From assembly GCF_001700435.1 (NCBI RefSeq), contig NZ_LYPC01000014.1, positions 620,001 to 684,000 of the forward strand: 64,000 bases of DNA, given 5' to 3'. Source of the stretch: Paenibacillus pectinilyticus. GTDB lineage: Bacteria > Bacillota > Bacilli > Paenibacillales > NBRC-103111. The notes under the pieces are model-generated. The model did not search any database, was not told the origin of the DNA, and worked only from the letters and a program-made list of their open reading frames with translations. How positions within the stretch are numbered: position 1 is the stretch's first letter; every line of letters begins with the position of its first letter. Below, one piece after another: positions 34,279-42,877 of the stretch. Both the position numbers and the translations under genes were made by a program.

Positions 34279-34953
34279 TTTCTCGATTAGTTTTCCATTC
34301 TCAAGAAAAAGTACGCGATCACAAAGAGGCAGTACTCGCTCATCATGCGTAACCATCACCGCGCTCTTTCGCTGATCCTTGACTTGCTTGGCGATCATAC
34401 TTACGATATCGAGCCCTCGAGAAGCATCTAGACTGGCTGTTGGTTCATCGGCGAACAGGACAGCAGGGTCATTCATCATGGCTCTTGCGATAGCCACACG
34501 TTGACGCTCTCCTCCAGAGAGTTTCTCCGGATAGGCATTACGACGATGAGACAATCCCATCTTATCGAGTAACTCTTTTGCTCGTTTGGCTGCCTTCGAC
34601 TTTTCCATCCCTGCTAACTTGCTTACAAGAATTAATTGTTCATCAATTTTCAAGTAGGGAATCAAGTTGGCACTTTGAAAAATAAACCCGATTTTTTGAA
34701 GTCGAAGCTCAGATAGTTCTTGCTTGTTTTTGCTTATAATGGATTCACCATCGAGAAGAACATGCCCGCTCGTTGGTTCAAGTAGTGCTCCTGCTATGGA
34801 AAGAAATGTACTTTTGCCCGAGCCTGAAGGGCCCATTACGGCGACCAGCTCACCTTCGGCGACCTCAAGATTTAGTTTATCCAGAATCGTTCTTTCGATA
34901 CCGCCATCCTCAAAAGTACGTGTAATCTCCTGTAAGACAAGTCTGTTTGTCAT
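34276..34953 (-). CDS. ABC transporter ATP-binding protein (LolD/MacB type)
   Basis: 225-aa ATPase: Walker A GPSGSGKST (41-49), signature LSGGERQRVAIARA near 144, Walker B VLFADEPTASLD near 165, and H-loop VTHDE. It follows and overlaps the permease by ATGA. The pair belongs to the MacB/FtsX-type exporters that move peptides or antibiotics or act as mechanotransmission devices, often induced by cell-envelope stress. No dedicated two-component system is adjacent. Confidence 0.93.
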   Translation of the reverse strand: MTNRLVLQEITRTFEDGGIERTILDKLNLEVAEGELVAVMGPSGSGKSTFLSIAGALLEPTSGHVLLDGESIISKNKQELSELRLQKIGFIFQSANLIPYLKIDEQLILVSKLAGMEKSKAAKRAKELLDKMGLSHRRNAYPEKLSGGERQRVAIARAMMNDPAVLFADEPTASLDASRGLDIVSMIAKQVKDQRKSAVMVTHDERVLPLCDRVLFLENGKLIEK

Positions 34954-36077
34954 GCTGCTGTCCTCCCAATCGCATCCAATGCGTCAATTTTGGCGACTTT
35001 CCACACGGAAAATAGTGACCCGGCCAAAGACATGGTTACAAAAGACAAGCAAGTAAGTAGCAAGGTGGAGAAACCTAATTGGAATGGCATAGAGCTTGGC
35101 AATATGGCCTCAAACAATGTAACTAACAGGACACTAAGGAGCAAACTGGCGACCGATAAAACCAACACCTGCAGTGTTACGCTTCTAGCTAGATAGGCAG
35201 TACGTGTACCGATGGCTTTCAAGATACCAAATTGACTGGTTTTCTGAATCGTGATGACATAAAAGAATACTGCCAATACAAAAGCAGAGATAACAAACAA
35301 GAAGACGATCATCATCATCAGCGAGCCTTGCTCTTCTTTGTAACCAGGAATCGCGGATACGGCATCAGACTTCTTGATCACTTCTGTATTTGGCAGCGCG
35401 GACTGAAGTTCTTTCGCTTTTTCTTTAGACGCTTTAATGGCGATTGCATTGTAAATGTTACTGTCAGCAACTGATTCAGTGCCTTGAGTAGTAAGTGACT
35501 GTGTTTGAAGTGAAAGCCAATCCTGCTTATTTAGAAAGACTGCCGGCGTATGACTGAAGGACTCGTTTTTAACAAAACAGCCTACCGTCCATTTTATACC
35601 GGAAGCTTGATCTACAAGGATTGTGCCAATTTTGACGCCAGAATCAGCCAACTTTTGATCAACTAGAACTTTTCCTTTTATTTGATCGGAAAGTGGGGAA
35701 CCCTCAGTTATTGCTGGCGCCAGCCAGCTATTGAGATTAACCGCGAGCAGCGTAACATCGATTTTCCCAGTTTCTCCAGATGGAATAACCGTTGTCATTT
35801 TCACACCAAGTGGCTCTGCGTTCTCTTGGCCTACGATTAAGCCGGCCTTTTCAAGCTGATTCTGATTGATCTGAGATCGGGTAAAACGGTGATTAGAATC
35901 CTGTTGAAAAATAAAATGTGTTGCATCCATATTTTTGACAGAAGCGGCGTTATCATACGCAAGTCCCTGTGCGAGTCCGGTGACAAATAGAACAAGAAAC
36001 GCGACCAGCACCATAATTGTAGCGATTAATGAATACCTACCTTTAGCAAACCGCATTTCTCGAATAGCTAGATACAT
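34950..36077 (-). CDS. FtsX/MacB-type ABC transporter permease
   Basis: 375-aa membrane protein with one N-terminal helix (about 13-35), a large extracytoplasmic domain, and three C-terminal helices of the FtsX domain (about 255-370). The start is the ATG at 36077, preceded on the minus strand by AAGGAGG at 9-base spacing; the longer frame to 36140 has no site. Coupled to the ATPase gene by ATGA. Confidence 0.9.
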   Translation of the reverse strand: MYLAIREMRFAKGRYSLIATIMVLVAFLVLFVTGLAQGLAYDNAASVKNMDATHFIFQQDSNHRFTRSQINQNQLEKAGLIVGQENAEPLGVKMTTVIPSGETGKIDVTLLAVNLNSWLAPAITEGSPLSDQIKGKVLVDQKLADSGVKIGTILVDQASGIKWTVGCFVKNESFSHTPAVFLNKQDWLSLQTQSLTTQGTESVADSNIYNAIAIKASKEKAKELQSALPNTEVIKKSDAVSAIPGYKEEQGSLMMMIVFLFVISAFVLAVFFYVITIQKTSQFGILKAIGTRTAYLARSVTLQVLVLSVASLLLSVLLVTLFEAILPSSMPFQLGFSTLLLTCLSFVTMSLAGSLFSVWKVAKIDALDAIGRTAA

Positions 36078-36504
36078 AGCGTTTAGCCTCCTTCGTATAG
36101 ACCAAAGTATAGGCATCGAAAATGAACGGACCATGAACAACAGGTTACAGCTGAGGTAGTGTCATGTTAAAAAGCGTTGCACCAGGCGCTTTACACCTTA
36201 AGGAGAGGCATTTCGATGAGATATACGTAGAAAGATAATGAATTTTGTTACTTTTATATATGAAAGTTTGGAAGCTATTTGTGGTGATAGCGCAGGGGGG
36301 ATTGCTCCGCGGTATTGTCAATCATGGTCCGCGATCGTGGGGAACAGGCTTGTATGAATATGCTTGGATCGGATAGGGTGGAAGAAGTACAACCCGGATG
36401 GTGCGCTATTTTCTTAACGTTCTTTCTTCCGGGTCATAGCATATAAAATGGGATTTCGATGTTTTTTGTAACTCAATCAGCGGAGCTATGTCAATTTGGG
36501 ATGA
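36078..36504. other. Gene-free 427-base region between the ABC pair and the GbsR-type gene
   Basis: No coding frame is supported. It contains the promoter side of the minus-strand ABC operon and, near 36380-36436, GGAAGAA and ACCCGG segments that can pair with overlapping TTCTTCC/CCGGGT arms in mutually exclusive ways, possibly part of the regulator's 3' end. A five-codon ATG-to-stop frame with a GGAGAGG site near 36212 is too short to call. Confidence 0.4.
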
Positions 36505-37074
36505 TTAGCAGTCGATTGGAGAAGAGAAATCTTTGAAATATTCTCCACGCTTCAAGGCATTGACAAACTGCTGAAGCCATTCGTAATAGGTTTGTCCATG
36601 CCGAAGTTTATATAAATCTTGAAGTGCAAGATTACGCTCCTGGTCCGATATATGTTGGTCAAGAATCAATTCTGTCAATTCAGGAAGAGCTTTACTTATG
36701 GACTCTGTCATTACATTGATTTCACGCTGGAGCTTAAGTGTAAAGAAGTTTTGAAACGCCAGAAAAAAATCAACCTCAGCAGCATACAGTTCTTTTCTCT
36801 CCTGTTTTTCCTCTAGTTTTTTTACCATTTGAGATTCTACTAATGATCTAACCGCATAGCTCATGTTGCTTTTACTCATATTCATTCGAATTTTCATCTC
36901 ATCTAGCGTCATTGGCCGATCTTCAAAGAACATAATCCCGTACAATTGTCCAGAAGAATGAGTTGCCCCGTACAAATCCATCGTCTCTGCAATAGCATCA
37001 ATGATATTTTGTCTGATACGTCCCCTTTGTTCTGTTGCGTAATTTCCTTCTTTTTGAGACATTTGAATGTTCAC
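36505..37074 (-). CDS. GbsR/MarR-family transcriptional regulator
   Basis: 189-aa winged-helix repressor. The N-terminal part IAETMDLYGATHSSGQLYGIMFFEDRPMTLDEMKIRMNMSKSN is spread across positions 28-72 and matches GbsR-type sensors, which in Bacillus repress choline uptake and glycine-betaine synthesis. Here it is divergent from a 2-aminoethylphosphonate/iron-like importer, so it likely controls uptake of a small cationic or amino compound. A TATAAT -10 box (complement of 37128-37133) lies upstream. Confidence 0.85.
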   Translation of the reverse strand: MNIQMSQKEGNYATEQRGRIRQNIIDAIAETMDLYGATHSSGQLYGIMFFEDRPMTLDEMKIRMNMSKSNMSYAVRSLVESQMVKKLEEKQERKELYAAEVDFFLAFQNFFTLKLQREINVMTESISKALPELTELILDQHISDQERNLALQDLYKLRHGQTYYEWLQQFVNALKRGEYFKDFSSPIDC

Positions 37075-37409
37075 TTCCTATTCTTGATCGACTAATAGAT
37101 TCAATGGATTTTGTTTGAATTACATATATTATAGCAAAATAACACTAGAGATAACTAGGAAAATGTAATTGATTCTTTACATAATCTTAACGGTGAGTTA
37201 ACGCTAGGTTGACACAAAAAGGAATTTATTAGTGTACAATATTTTTTGTACGGAATGAACAATAGGAAATAAAACGCAACAATTTCTTATTAATTCAAAA
37301 TATATTGAACGAATTGAGGGGTCTTTTTCTACTTGATTCATTCGTACAAACCATAACAATCGAAGTAGAATCATTTCAAAACTATGATATCGAGAAAAGA
37401 GGATTAACT
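37075..37409. promoter_or_regulatory. Divergent promoter region with an 18-bp inverted repeat
   Basis: The spacer holds TTGACA at 37209-37214 and TACAAT at 37235-37240 (20-base spacer, longer than ideal). GTACAA-N6-TTGTAC, a perfect inverted repeat at 37234-37251, overlaps that -10. This is a good operator candidate for the GbsR-type protein. Confidence 0.55.
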
Positions 37410-38504
37410 ATGAAAACGAAATGGAAATCACTTGGGTCTATGTTACTTATTACTGGTTTATTGGCAGGGTGCGGTACAGCAAAGCCGGCAAGTACGGCTC
37501 CAACCAGCAACCAAGCGAGTCCGGCAGCAACAGCTGCTGCAAGCAAAGCGGCAGAAATCACGGTATATTCCGCAATGGAAGATGAACAAATTAAAACCTA
37601 TCTTACTTCATTTAAGGCGCAATATCCTTCAATTAAAGTGAATATTGTTCGTGATTCGACAGGAATTATGACAGCCAAGTTAATTGCAGAAAAAGAAAAT
37701 CCTCAAGCTGACGTCATCTGGGGATTGGCCGCAACAAGCTTGCTCGTTATGGATGATCAAAAAATGCTGGAGCCGTATGCGCCTAAAGGTGTCGATAAGG
37801 TACTCCCTGAATTTAAAGATAAATCGAGTATTCCAAAATGGGTTGGTATTGATATCTGGGAAACAGCCATCATTGTAAATAAGGTGGAAATGGAAAAACG
37901 TCACTTGGCCATTCCCCAATCGTACGAGGATCTAGGTAAGCCGGAATATAAAGGATTAATTGCAATGCCGAATCCTGCATCCTCAGGAACAGGATACTTG
38001 ACTGTGAATGCACTTATCCAATTGTATGGTAAGGATAAAGCTTGGACTTTTATGGATAAATTGCATGATAACATGATGATGTATACCCAATCCGGATCCA
38101 AGCCGGCGAAAATGGCAGCTTCAGGAGAAGCTCCGATCGGTATCTCATATGGATATAGCGGCATCCAGGAGAAGAAGAAAGGATCCCCGGTTGAAGTTAT
38201 TTTTCCTAAAGAAGGATCAGGCTGGGATATGGAAGCAAATGCTTTAGTGAGTAAGAAAGATATTAAGCCTGAATCGAAATTGTTCTTGGATTGGGCGATT
38301 AGCGCGGAGCCGATGAAGGAATACAATAAAAATTACGCGATCTTAAGTATTAAACAAGATGGAAATATTATTCCGGATGGTTACAGTAAAGATCCAGTTT
38401 CACAATTGAGCAAGTTAGATTTGTACCAAGCTGCGAGAGACCGTGAATCCGTGCTGGCAGATTGGACAAAGAAATACGATTCCAAGTCAGAGCCGAAAAA
38501 ATAG
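37410..38504 (+). CDS. ABC transporter substrate-binding lipoprotein, 2-aminoethylphosphonate/iron type
   Basis: 364-aa binding lipoprotein with lipobox LLAGC (C21), an Ala/Ser/Thr linker, and the ITVYSAMEDEQIKTYL start of the family that includes PhnS and ferric-iron binders. The ATG at 37410 follows an AAAGAGGA site; a frame from 37305 adds an unlikely 35 residues. The ATPase and a two-domain permease follow in the same order as PhnSTU-type clusters. 2-aminoethylphosphonate is the first guess for the ligand, ferric iron or another compound the alternative. Confidence 0.85.
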   Translation: MKTKWKSLGSMLLITGLLAGCGTAKPASTAPTSNQASPAATAAASKAAEITVYSAMEDEQIKTYLTSFKAQYPSIKVNIVRDSTGIMTAKLIAEKENPQADVIWGLAATSLLVMDDQKMLEPYAPKGVDKVLPEFKDKSSIPKWVGIDIWETAIIVNKVEMEKRHLAIPQSYEDLGKPEYKGLIAMPNPASSGTGYLTVNALIQLYGKDKAWTFMDKLHDNMMMYTQSGSKPAKMAASGEAPIGISYGYSGIQEKKKGSPVEVIFPKEGSGWDMEANALVSKKDIKPESKLFLDWAISAEPMKEYNKNYAILSIKQDGNIIPDGYSKDPVSQLSKLDLYQAARDRESVLADWTKKYDSKSEPKK

Positions 38505-38594
38505 AGGTGGATTATTACGGGATGCCGATGTGTGGCATCCTTCCCATTTTCGAGCGATTTATTTGCGTAATTTAGTTAAAAAGGAGCAGTTGTT

Positions 38595-39629
38595 ATGAAA
38601 AAAGGGTATTTATCGCTTCGCAATCTTTCGAAACAATTTGGGAAGCAAAAGGCGCTGCAGGAAATAAATCTAGATATTTATCAGCATGAGTTTATCTGTC
38701 TGTTGGGACCAAGCGGATGCGGTAAAACGACTTTGCTGCGTATCCTTGCGGGTCTTGAAAAAGCGGATGGGGGCCATTTGACCATCGAGGGAAAAGATAT
38801 CACCTCTGTACCTGCTGGAAAGCGGAACTTCGGCATGATGTTTCAATCATATGCGTTATTCCCTAATCTAACGGTGTCCGAAAATATTGCATATGGACTT
38901 CGCAATCGATTAACCAAGTCCCAAATCGTAGATCGCGTGGATGAGCTGCTAGGATTAGTTGAATTAGCGGAACAGTGCAATAAAGTACCCTCACAATTAT
39001 CAGGAGGTCAACAACAGCGCGTAGCTCTAGCGAGAGCACTCGCCTTTTCACCGGATTGTTTGCTGTTGGATGAGCCCTTATCTGCTCTTGATGCAAAGGT
39101 TCGTGTGAAGCTGCGACGTGAAATCTGTCGTCTGCATAAGCAATTTGGGATGACGACAATAATGGTGACACACGATCAGGAGGAAGCTTTAACGATGGCT
39201 GATCGCATAGTAGTCATGAATCAATCGCGAATCGTTCAAATCGGTACCCCGAATGAAGTGTATGAACGTCCGAATAGCCCATTTATTGCCGATTTCATTG
39301 GCGCGGTTAGTTTTATAGAAACGAATAATGGTATAAAAGGGAACCCAATTCTGGCTATCCGTCCAGAGCATGTTCAATTGGTTCGAGAAGGTCATGAGAA
39401 AGGCAGACAAGGAATCGTACGGGAAATTGAATATCGAGGAACACATTATCGCATGGTTCTAGAATTATTGGATCATTTGGATTCTCCGCTTATGCAATTC
39501 CTTACCGTTGATCTGCAGGCGCAGGCTATGGGGACTTTTAATATCAAACTGAATCAAAAGGTAACATTCAACTTGCCGCCTGAACACGTCATTCGGTTTG
39601 ATACGCTTTCCGATATTGCAGTCGGATGA
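38595..39629 (+). CDS. ABC transporter ATP-binding protein (PhnT/PotA-like)
   Basis: 344-aa ATPase with Walker A GPSGCGKTT (38-46), Q-loop FQSYALFPN, signature LSGGQQQRVALARAL near 137, Walker B LLLDEPLSALD near 157, and a C-terminal TOBE-like regulatory domain (AIRPEHVQLV). It starts 90 bases after the binding protein with an AAAAGGAG site and sits 13 bases before the permease. Confidence 0.93.
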   Translation: MKKGYLSLRNLSKQFGKQKALQEINLDIYQHEFICLLGPSGCGKTTLLRILAGLEKADGGHLTIEGKDITSVPAGKRNFGMMFQSYALFPNLTVSENIAYGLRNRLTKSQIVDRVDELLGLVELAEQCNKVPSQLSGGQQQRVALARALAFSPDCLLLDEPLSALDAKVRVKLRREICRLHKQFGMTTIMVTHDQEEALTMADRIVVMNQSRIVQIGTPNEVYERPNSPFIADFIGAVSFIETNNGIKGNPILAIRPEHVQLVREGHEKGRQGIVREIEYRGTHYRMVLELLDHLDSPLMQFLTVDLQAQAMGTFNIKLNQKVTFNLPPEHVIRFDTLSDIAVG

Positions 39630-39642
39630 GGAGGTGAATGAC

Positions 39643-41343
39643 ATGGATACGTGGTTAAAACGAATACGACCGAATACTAACAATTGGAGTCAAAACAGTT
39701 TCATTCTACTCATGATACTGGCGTTGATTTTTACAATTCTATTACCGCTTGGTGAACTCTTGATCAAAGCGGTTAGCAATCAAGATGGGAATTTTATTGG
39801 ACTTGCTAATTTTTCCAAATACTTTACTACACCAACTCTAGTCACTTCATTATGGAATTCAATTAAGGTTTCACTGATTACAACTGTAGTCTCGGTAACT
39901 CTCGGATTTGGATTTGCTTATGCGCTTGAGCGAAGCGGAATCAGGGGGAAATGGTTTTTTCGTTCTGTAGCGCTCCTTCCGCTTTTTGCTCCATCCATGC
40001 TGCATGGATTAGCATTAATCTATTTGTTTGGTAATCAAGGACTTATTTCAACTGGTTTTTTCGGGCTTCTGCCTGAATTTCGAATTGAGCTTTATGGGCA
40101 GATCGGGATTGTTTTATCCGAAATTTTATATACATTTCCACAAGCATTTCTCATCCTCTCGGTAGCTTTTGCGAGTTCGGATTATCGATTATATGAAGCT
40201 GCAGAAACGCTTGGTGCTTCAAAATGGCGTACTTTTTGGACGGTAACCGTACCAGGCACCAAGTTTGCTCTCATTAGCTCTATTTTTGTTTGTTTCGTAC
40301 TGACGTTTACTGACTTTGGAGCACCCAAGGTTGTAGGCGGACAATTCAATGTTCTTGCGACCGATTTATTCAAGCAAGTGATTGGTCAACAGAATATGCA
40401 AATGGGGGCCGCCGTCGGTGTGCTGATGTTAATTCCAGCTGTGCTTTCGTTTGTTATAGACCGAATTTCACAACGGAAGCAGAGCGGGTGGCTTAGCGCG
40501 AAATCAATGCCATATCGGATTGAAGCAAATAAGCTGCGCGACGTCTTATTATTCCTGCTTTGTTCGGTTATATCTGCTGCTATTCTAAGTATTATTCTTG
40601 TAGCACTCTATGGATCCATAGTAAAAGTGTGGCCTTACAACTTACAAATCTCTTTTTCCCATTACGAAGGTTTTCTTGATGGGGCGGGACCATTTGTGAA
40701 TAGTTTGCTCATTTCAACTGGTGTTGCGCTGATTGGCGGTGTAGTGACATTCCTATTCGCCTATCTCATTGAAAAATCTCGCGGATATGCATTATTACGA
40801 AATAGCGCTTATTTCTTGTCGATGCTGCCGCTTGCATTACCGGGATTGGTGCTGGGTCTCATTTATGTATTCTTCTTTAATAATCCGAACCAGCCCTTAC
40901 ATGGGTTATATGGGACTATATGGATTATGATTATTTGCAATATTGTACATTTTTATTCGGTTTCATTTTTAACGATGACCTCGGCGCTTAAAAAGCTGGA
41001 TAGCGAGTTTGAGGCCGCCTCCGAAACGATGAATGTCCCCTGGTATAGGACACTTGTCAGGGTTACTCTACCCATGTCATTACCGAGTATTTTGGAGATT
41101 TGTATGTATTATTTTATCAACAGTATGGTGACGGTATCGGCAATCATCTTCTTGTATGCGCCGGACCTTAAACCAGCCGCCATCGCAATTGTTAACATGG
41201 AGGACTCAGGTGATACCGCTCAGGCGGCAGCCATGTCGCTGCTAATCATACTAGCCAACCTGATTATGCGAACGGTTGTTATGTTGGCGTCCGGAAGACT
41301 GCGTCGACGAACGGAAGCTTTATTGGTAAGGAAAGACAGTTAG
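39643..41343 (+). CDS. Two-domain ABC permease, 2-aminoethylphosphonate/iron type
   Basis: 566-aa fused permease with about 12 helices in two halves, each with an EAA loop (YEAAETLGASKWRTFWTVTVP near 186 and EAASETMNVPWYRTLVRVTLP near 463). Such fused permeases serve PhnS/FbpA-like importers. The ATG at 39643 follows GAGGAGGTGA; the frame from 39598 overlaps the ATPase and is not favoured. Confidence 0.92.
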   Translation: MDTWLKRIRPNTNNWSQNSFILLMILALIFTILLPLGELLIKAVSNQDGNFIGLANFSKYFTTPTLVTSLWNSIKVSLITTVVSVTLGFGFAYALERSGIRGKWFFRSVALLPLFAPSMLHGLALIYLFGNQGLISTGFFGLLPEFRIELYGQIGIVLSEILYTFPQAFLILSVAFASSDYRLYEAAETLGASKWRTFWTVTVPGTKFALISSIFVCFVLTFTDFGAPKVVGGQFNVLATDLFKQVIGQQNMQMGAAVGVLMLIPAVLSFVIDRISQRKQSGWLSAKSMPYRIEANKLRDVLLFLLCSVISAAILSIILVALYGSIVKVWPYNLQISFSHYEGFLDGAGPFVNSLLISTGVALIGGVVTFLFAYLIEKSRGYALLRNSAYFLSMLPLALPGLVLGLIYVFFFNNPNQPLHGLYGTIWIMIICNIVHFYSVSFLTMTSALKKLDSEFEAASETMNVPWYRTLVRVTLPMSLPSILEICMYYFINSMVTVSAIIFLYAPDLKPAAIAIVNMEDSGDTAQAAAMSLLIILANLIMRTVVMLASGRLRRRTEALLVRKDS

Positions 41344-41377
41344 TTTCACCTATATGAGGATCTCAGGAGCGATTGGA

Positions 41378-42172
41378 ATGCCAAAATTGATCATTAATAA
41401 GAAGAGCCATGCTGTAAAAGGAGTGTTATTTGATAAGGATGGTACACTACTCAATTTTATAAGTCTTTGGGGATATTGGAGTGAGTCGTTGTACCGGAAT
41501 TATTCAAGTACAGTCTTATCTATGGTACCGGATGGTATCATAGATCCCCTCTCAGACTTATGGGGAACGGTTCATGATGCCTCAGGGCATGTGGCTGATT
41601 ATAGTAGAAATGGGCCACTCGCCATGGGATCGACTGGCGATTTGCTCGCTATATTAGCTTGGCAAGGTTATCGGCTTGGGCTTCCTTGGAGCGAATCCAT
41701 GCGGATAGCAAGGGAAAGTAAACGGCTGGCAGATGAAGAAATGGCACAAGTTCGGCCCGTTTATCCGATGCCAGGAGTTATCGATTTTCTGAAGCAATGC
41801 CATGATCAACAAGTGCCCATGGGCATTGTAACAGCTGATGACACAGCGGAGGCGGAAAAACATTTGCAGTGGTTGGGCATTCGCCAGTTTTTTAAAGCTA
41901 TTGTTGGTAACGATTTGGTGAAACGGGGAAAGCCTTATCCGGATATGTTATATAAGGCCTGCCTGGAGCTTGGTTTGGCACCGAATGAAGTGGCTGTGAT
42001 TGGAGATACCAACAGCGATATGCAGATGGGGATATCCGCTGGAGCTGCAGTCACGATAGGGTTAATGTTTCATAATGCGTCACAAACTGACATAAGTTGG
42101 CTTGATGACGCGAATGTGATCATCTCTTCTTACGCTGAACTTCACTTGGAGGAATCCACGGATGAAAGGTGA
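41378..42172 (+). CDS. HAD-superfamily phosphatase (PGP-like)
   Basis: 264-aa hydrolase with HAD motif I D19-K-D21-G-T, motif II TADD (near 152), motif III KRGKPYPD and motif IV IGDTNSDMQMG. The cap domain between 30 and 115 resembles phosphoglycolate/phosphoserine phosphatases rather than the phosphonoacetaldehyde hydrolase cap Lys motif, which I could not identify. Start 41378 has AGGAG 8 bases upstream. It sits 34 bases after the importer and overlaps the SMR gene by 11 bases, so it probably processes the imported compound. Confidence 0.85.
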   Translation: MPKLIINKKSHAVKGVLFDKDGTLLNFISLWGYWSESLYRNYSSTVLSMVPDGIIDPLSDLWGTVHDASGHVADYSRNGPLAMGSTGDLLAILAWQGYRLGLPWSESMRIARESKRLADEEMAQVRPVYPMPGVIDFLKQCHDQQVPMGIVTADDTAEAEKHLQWLGIRQFFKAIVGNDLVKRGKPYPDMLYKACLELGLAPNEVAVIGDTNSDMQMGISAGAAVTIGLMFHNASQTDISWLDDANVIISSYAELHLEESTDER

Positions 42173-42503
42173 GAGTGGTTTGGGATGGTTACTTCTAATA
42201 CTTGCCATCCTCTTTGAATTAGCGGGTACGACGTCCATGAAGCTATCCGAAGGATTTACCCGATTTTGGCCGTCAATTTTGATGTTTGTTTTATATGGCT
42301 TCAGCTTTACCCTGCTTAACTATGCTCTAACTTACATTGAAGTTGGAGTTGCATACGCCATTTGGTCAGGTGTCGGTATTGTTCTAATTACCATGGTGGG
42401 ATTTGTGCTTTTTAAAGAGTCATTCAATCCAACTCAATTAGCGTGGATGCTACTCATCGTTATTGGTGTCATCGGCTTAAAATTAAGCAGCAAAGGTCAT
42501 TGA
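42162..42503 (+). CDS. Small multidrug resistance (SMR) family transporter
   Basis: 113-aa protein with four helices and EmrE-type motifs: the membrane Glu in ILFELAGTTSMKLSEGFTRFWP, and AYAIWSGVGIVLITMVG. It is a proton-coupled exporter of small cations. Overlap of 11 bases with the HAD gene and its GAGGAATC site suggest translational coupling. In this operon it could export a toxic by-product of the imported compound; that is inference. Confidence 0.92.
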   Translation: MKGESGLGWLLLILAILFELAGTTSMKLSEGFTRFWPSILMFVLYGFSFTLLNYALTYIEVGVAYAIWSGVGIVLITMVGFVLFKESFNPTQLAWMLLIVIGVIGLKLSSKGH

Positions 42504-42877
42504 AATGGCAAATAACAGTCGTATGTTTACAATAAATAAACCCGCATTTTACATGTAATTAACCAATTGGCTAATGTTTAAATGTACAGTAAATATTGTA
42601 TAAACATGAAAATACAGATTTTTTAATGTTAAATTTATTAGTATAAAATTTATTTTGAACGTAATCCTTTGAGTTAAGCTCGAAAATGCTGTTTAAGCCA
42701 AGGCTCGACATCCCGACTATTAATCGTGGCAAACACTTTCGTTATGCTGGTTTTTCCACAGGGATGAGTGCATTTTGGGAGGTGGTGCTTTCGGATTGAA
42801 TGGCCTTTAGTTGTCGTCTCAGACTTTCTCGATCAGCTTTGTTTGTTTGAAAAACTAAAGTATGGAGGTTTTCTGTA
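42504..42877. other. AT-rich 374-base spacer before the SLH protein
   Basis: The first half is very AT-rich (about 42530-42660), the usual place for promoters. From about 42675 to 42870 the composition changes. On the minus strand a short open stretch ending near 42681 reads GKTSITKVFATINSRD then VEPWLKQHF, possibly a gene remnant. No riboswitch consensus was recognised. Confidence 0.35.

Noticed and set aside
36212-36226. Five-codon ORF with a GGAGAGG site upstream
   Set aside because: Too short and isolated to support as a gene or leader; no regulated gene follows on that strand.
42504-42877. Riboswitch (c-di-GMP, c-di-AMP) upstream of the SLH protein
   Set aside because: I looked for the conserved cores of these classes and did not find them.
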